NCBI RefSeq assembly: GCF_034259105.1 | Contig: NZ_CP139478.1 | Span: forward strand, 1,415,001-1,479,000 | Source: Limosilactobacillus reuteri | Lineage (GTDB): Bacteria; Bacillota; Bacilli; Lactobacillales; Lactobacillaceae | Reading direction: 5' to 3' | Length of the DNA: 64,000 nt | Shown: one piece after another, positions 61,784 through 64,000 of the stretch | Layout of the letters: the number at the start of each line of letters is the position of its first letter | How positions within the stretch are numbered: the first letter of the stretch is position 1 | Position numbers and translations under genes: made by a program | Notes under the pieces: model-generated | The model's database searches: none | What the model saw: the letters and a program-made list of their open reading frames with translations, nothing else | Told to the model about the DNA's origin: nothing

Positions 61784-64000
61784 TTATTTATTTGATGGAT
61801 CAATCCATTTTAATGAGGCTGAATACGTAAGATTAATTGGATCCCCATATTTAGCGCCTTGGTTAGCAGCTTGTAAACTGGCAGTCGTTAACCAATATTC
61901 ATAATGATATTGATTACCATCTTTTAATCTGTAAATTTTTTGTCCAGAAAGCGCCCCAGTTGTCCCATATATTCTTGGCAGTACTTTTGCAAGATTGTTA
62001 AATGACTGTGCGTTTATTACTGTGCCTTTCTCACCAGTTAGAGCAGCAGCAACGGTTTTCTGAAGAGCCGATAAATCCTCTGCCGGCAATGAATCGCCTG
62101 TTTTAAGGGGATGATCAATTGATACTCCATCAATTCCCCATACTTCAGAAACAGTTGCATTTACTGGGGATGTAGCTGTTTCAACCTATCTGTCAGCAAC
62201 AAGAGTCGCATTATAATTAACTGTTAATGGAACACCATATTTAGCATTTTGATTAGCTTTAAGAAAATTACTAAGTTTTTCCGCAGTATTGTTACCATCT
62301 AGCCAAAATTCATAATGATACTTATTACCAGCTTCACCAACATAATTCTCACTCTTAAAGCCATCTTGAAGATCATTGAAAATAGCCTTTAAGGATGATT
62401 CACTAACACTAGTATTCTGAGTCCCATTTAATAACTGTTGGCCTTCTTGATTTAATACATTATTTAAATCTAAAGTATCACCAATCTTTAATGGATTTGT
62501 TAAATTAACCCCATCTGCTTTATATACGGCATTAATCTTAGCGTTGAGGGAACTTGTAACATTTGCAGGAGAAACATAACCATTTAAAAATCCTTTATAC
62601 ATCATTAATGATTGAAGTGGGTAACCATGATCATCAAAGAGAGTATTATTATCCCAAGAAGTTCCACCTGAAGCTGGTTTTCCTTCATACATGATCTTTG
62701 AATCAGGGTAATAGCCACGCGCATTAATTGATGCCCAGCCAGTGCCTTGGACATCCCCCATTAACTTATTATATTCCCAGTTATTCCAACCAGCTTTTAC
62801 TGGAATCCAGGCTGGTTCCCAGTAAAATGCTCCTAGACCATTATCGTTGCTTAAATGCTTTATACATTGCGCCAATTTCATCAACTTGACCTTGAGGACT
62901 TACAGCATAATGACCAGGATCCCAGCTAACATTATTAGGAGTTCCATCAGCATTTTCCAAGGTAAATGGCCAACCGCTTTCCGCAATCATAAACTTTTTG
63001 CCATACTTGTCTTTAACCATTTTCTCTACATTAGCAATATTATCAGGATTATTGCCACCCCATCCCCAAAATGGATAGTAAGAAGACCCAAGGACATCAT
63101 AATCAACATTATGTGTTTGCAAGGCATTCATGATCATATCATAATTGTGCATGTCCGGTGTCTCAATATGAATTGCTAATTGAGTATCTGGACTGCTTTC
63201 TCGGAATGCCCGAGAAGCAGAACTAATGTAACTTGTCATCCGACTAACTTGTGGTTCTGTTTGCCAAACCTTGACATCTTCGGCTTCATTGCGAACACCG
63301 AGAATTCCCTTTGTAATTTCATTACCAAGTTGGGCCATGTCAATATTAACCCCAGCCTTTGTAAAATCATTTACTAATTTTTTAGTATAGAGGTATATTT
63401 CATCATTAAGATCTTTATCATCAAGGTTTTTCCATTGCTTTGGAACTAATTGTGTAGCGGGATCGGCCCAGAAATCAGAATAATGTAATCCTAAAAGTAC
63501 TTTCATTCCATACTTTTTAGCATTTTCTGCAATCTGTAAAACAGTTGCTTCGTCATCAATTCCACCACCATACGATTCCCCAGCAGCATTATATGGGTCC
63601 ACCCACATCCGAATTCGAATATAGTTAACGCCTGCATCAGCAAGAACCTTCATTAAGTCAGCTGGTTGTCCATCAAAATCATAGAATTGAACCCCATTTT
63701 TAACTAAAGCTAGGTAGCTTGAAACGTCTACTCCACGAATCGTATCTTGTTTCATGTTTGGGATTGGATCCACTTTAATTGTTTCATAACGTGCACCAGT
63801 CTCTGTTCCATTTTGATAAGCCAATGCAACCTCTTCAGCAGTTTTTTTACTCGTTGGTGTCATATTAACATTTTCTGTCTGCAAACCAGTTTCAGAACCA
63901 TAGACAAGCGTAGCAGTATACGCAATTTTTAATTGATCACCATATTTGGCATTCTTATTGAGTGCTAAGAAATTGTTGAGTTTATCATCAGTAGTTTAAC
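61784..64000 (-). pseudogene. GH53 endo-beta-1,4-galactanase with surface repeats, decayed and cut by the window edge
   Basis: Secreted galactanase-type gene with three lesions: in-frame TAA at 63996-63998, a frameshift near 62875 (YKAFKQR against the SNDNGLGAFYWEPAW frame), and in-frame TAG at 62186-62188. The GH53 domain begins IRGVDVSSYLALVKNGVQFYD and has RIRMWVDPYN, LLGLHYSDFWADP, QLGNEITKG (acid/base Glu) and MIAESGWPF (nucleophile Glu). Repeats with YHYEFWL...NQNAKYGVPLTVNYNATLV style occur before and twice after the catalytic domain, each about 100-130 residues; they are unlike RDV modules. The N-terminus lies beyond the window. It would have released galacto-oligosaccharides from plant galactan. 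Confidence 0.88.

Overview
The window comes from a low-GC lactic acid bacterium, almost certainly Limosilactobacillus (Lactobacillus) reuteri. The 16S rRNA read on the minus strand agrees with what I remember of that species. Two further signs fit: secreted proteins carry the RDV-type repeats (R[P/N]DV-x12-SGF-...-R[Y/F]S) known from L. reuteri glucansucrases, and there is an ISLre2-family element. No database search was possible, so names rest on motif and family recognition.

Layout. 1-2.7 kb: the 5' part of an rRNA operon on the minus strand (16S, tRNA-Ile, tRNA-Ala, start of 23S) with tandem promoters. 2.7-6.3 kb: a minus-strand operon of two GT4 lipid glycosyltransferases, a UPF0104 membrane protein and a YkuJ-like protein. 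6.5-7.6 kb: an IS30-family element. 7.6-16 kb: a chromosomal core with ptsHI (cre-like site in the promoter), a small orphan gene, clpE (CtsR box plus an upstream CIRCE-like repeat), an ECF-transporter S component, an SH3-like protein and a GntR/ABC operon. 16-34 kb: secreted cell-wall hydrolases built from about 110-120-residue RDV modules (M23 peptidase, NlpC/P60, amidase), all three broken, interleaved with intact prfC, an LCP-family gene and an AI-2E-family transporter gene. 34-38 kb: dTDP-rhamnose genes rfbD, rfbB, rfbC, rfbA. 39-42 kb: the only intact RDV hydrolase, a GH73 glucosaminidase with a WalR-like box. 43-61.6 kb: a surface-polysaccharide cluster (glf, wzx, several glycosyltransferases, wzy, wzz-like, DUF4422, two paralogous GT-C-like membrane proteins) cut up by insertion sequences. 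61.8-64 kb: a decayed GH53 endo-galactanase gene.

Mobile DNA dominates the accessory part. There are four near-identical 1279-bp IS30-family elements (called IS30-A here); three have perfect 13-bp target duplications and the fourth, inverted, has none. There are also three full-length and one deleted copy of a second IS30-family element (IS30-B, about 1.07 kb), one ISLre2-type element (9-bp duplication) carrying a nested IS30-A, and one ISL3-family element (8-bp duplication).

How it fits together: the rfb genes supply dTDP-rhamnose and glf supplies UDP-galactofuranose for the polysaccharide assembled by the wzx/wzy genes. The RDV hydrolases act on the same envelope, so the RDV module is a reasonable candidate for an anchor that recognises a surface glycan. 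Housekeeping genes here are intact, while the secreted hydrolases, the galactanase and several transposases carry frameshifts, stops or insertions. That pattern suggests ongoing reductive remodelling of the cell surface; two of the frameshifts lie in A-tracts and should be checked against reads.
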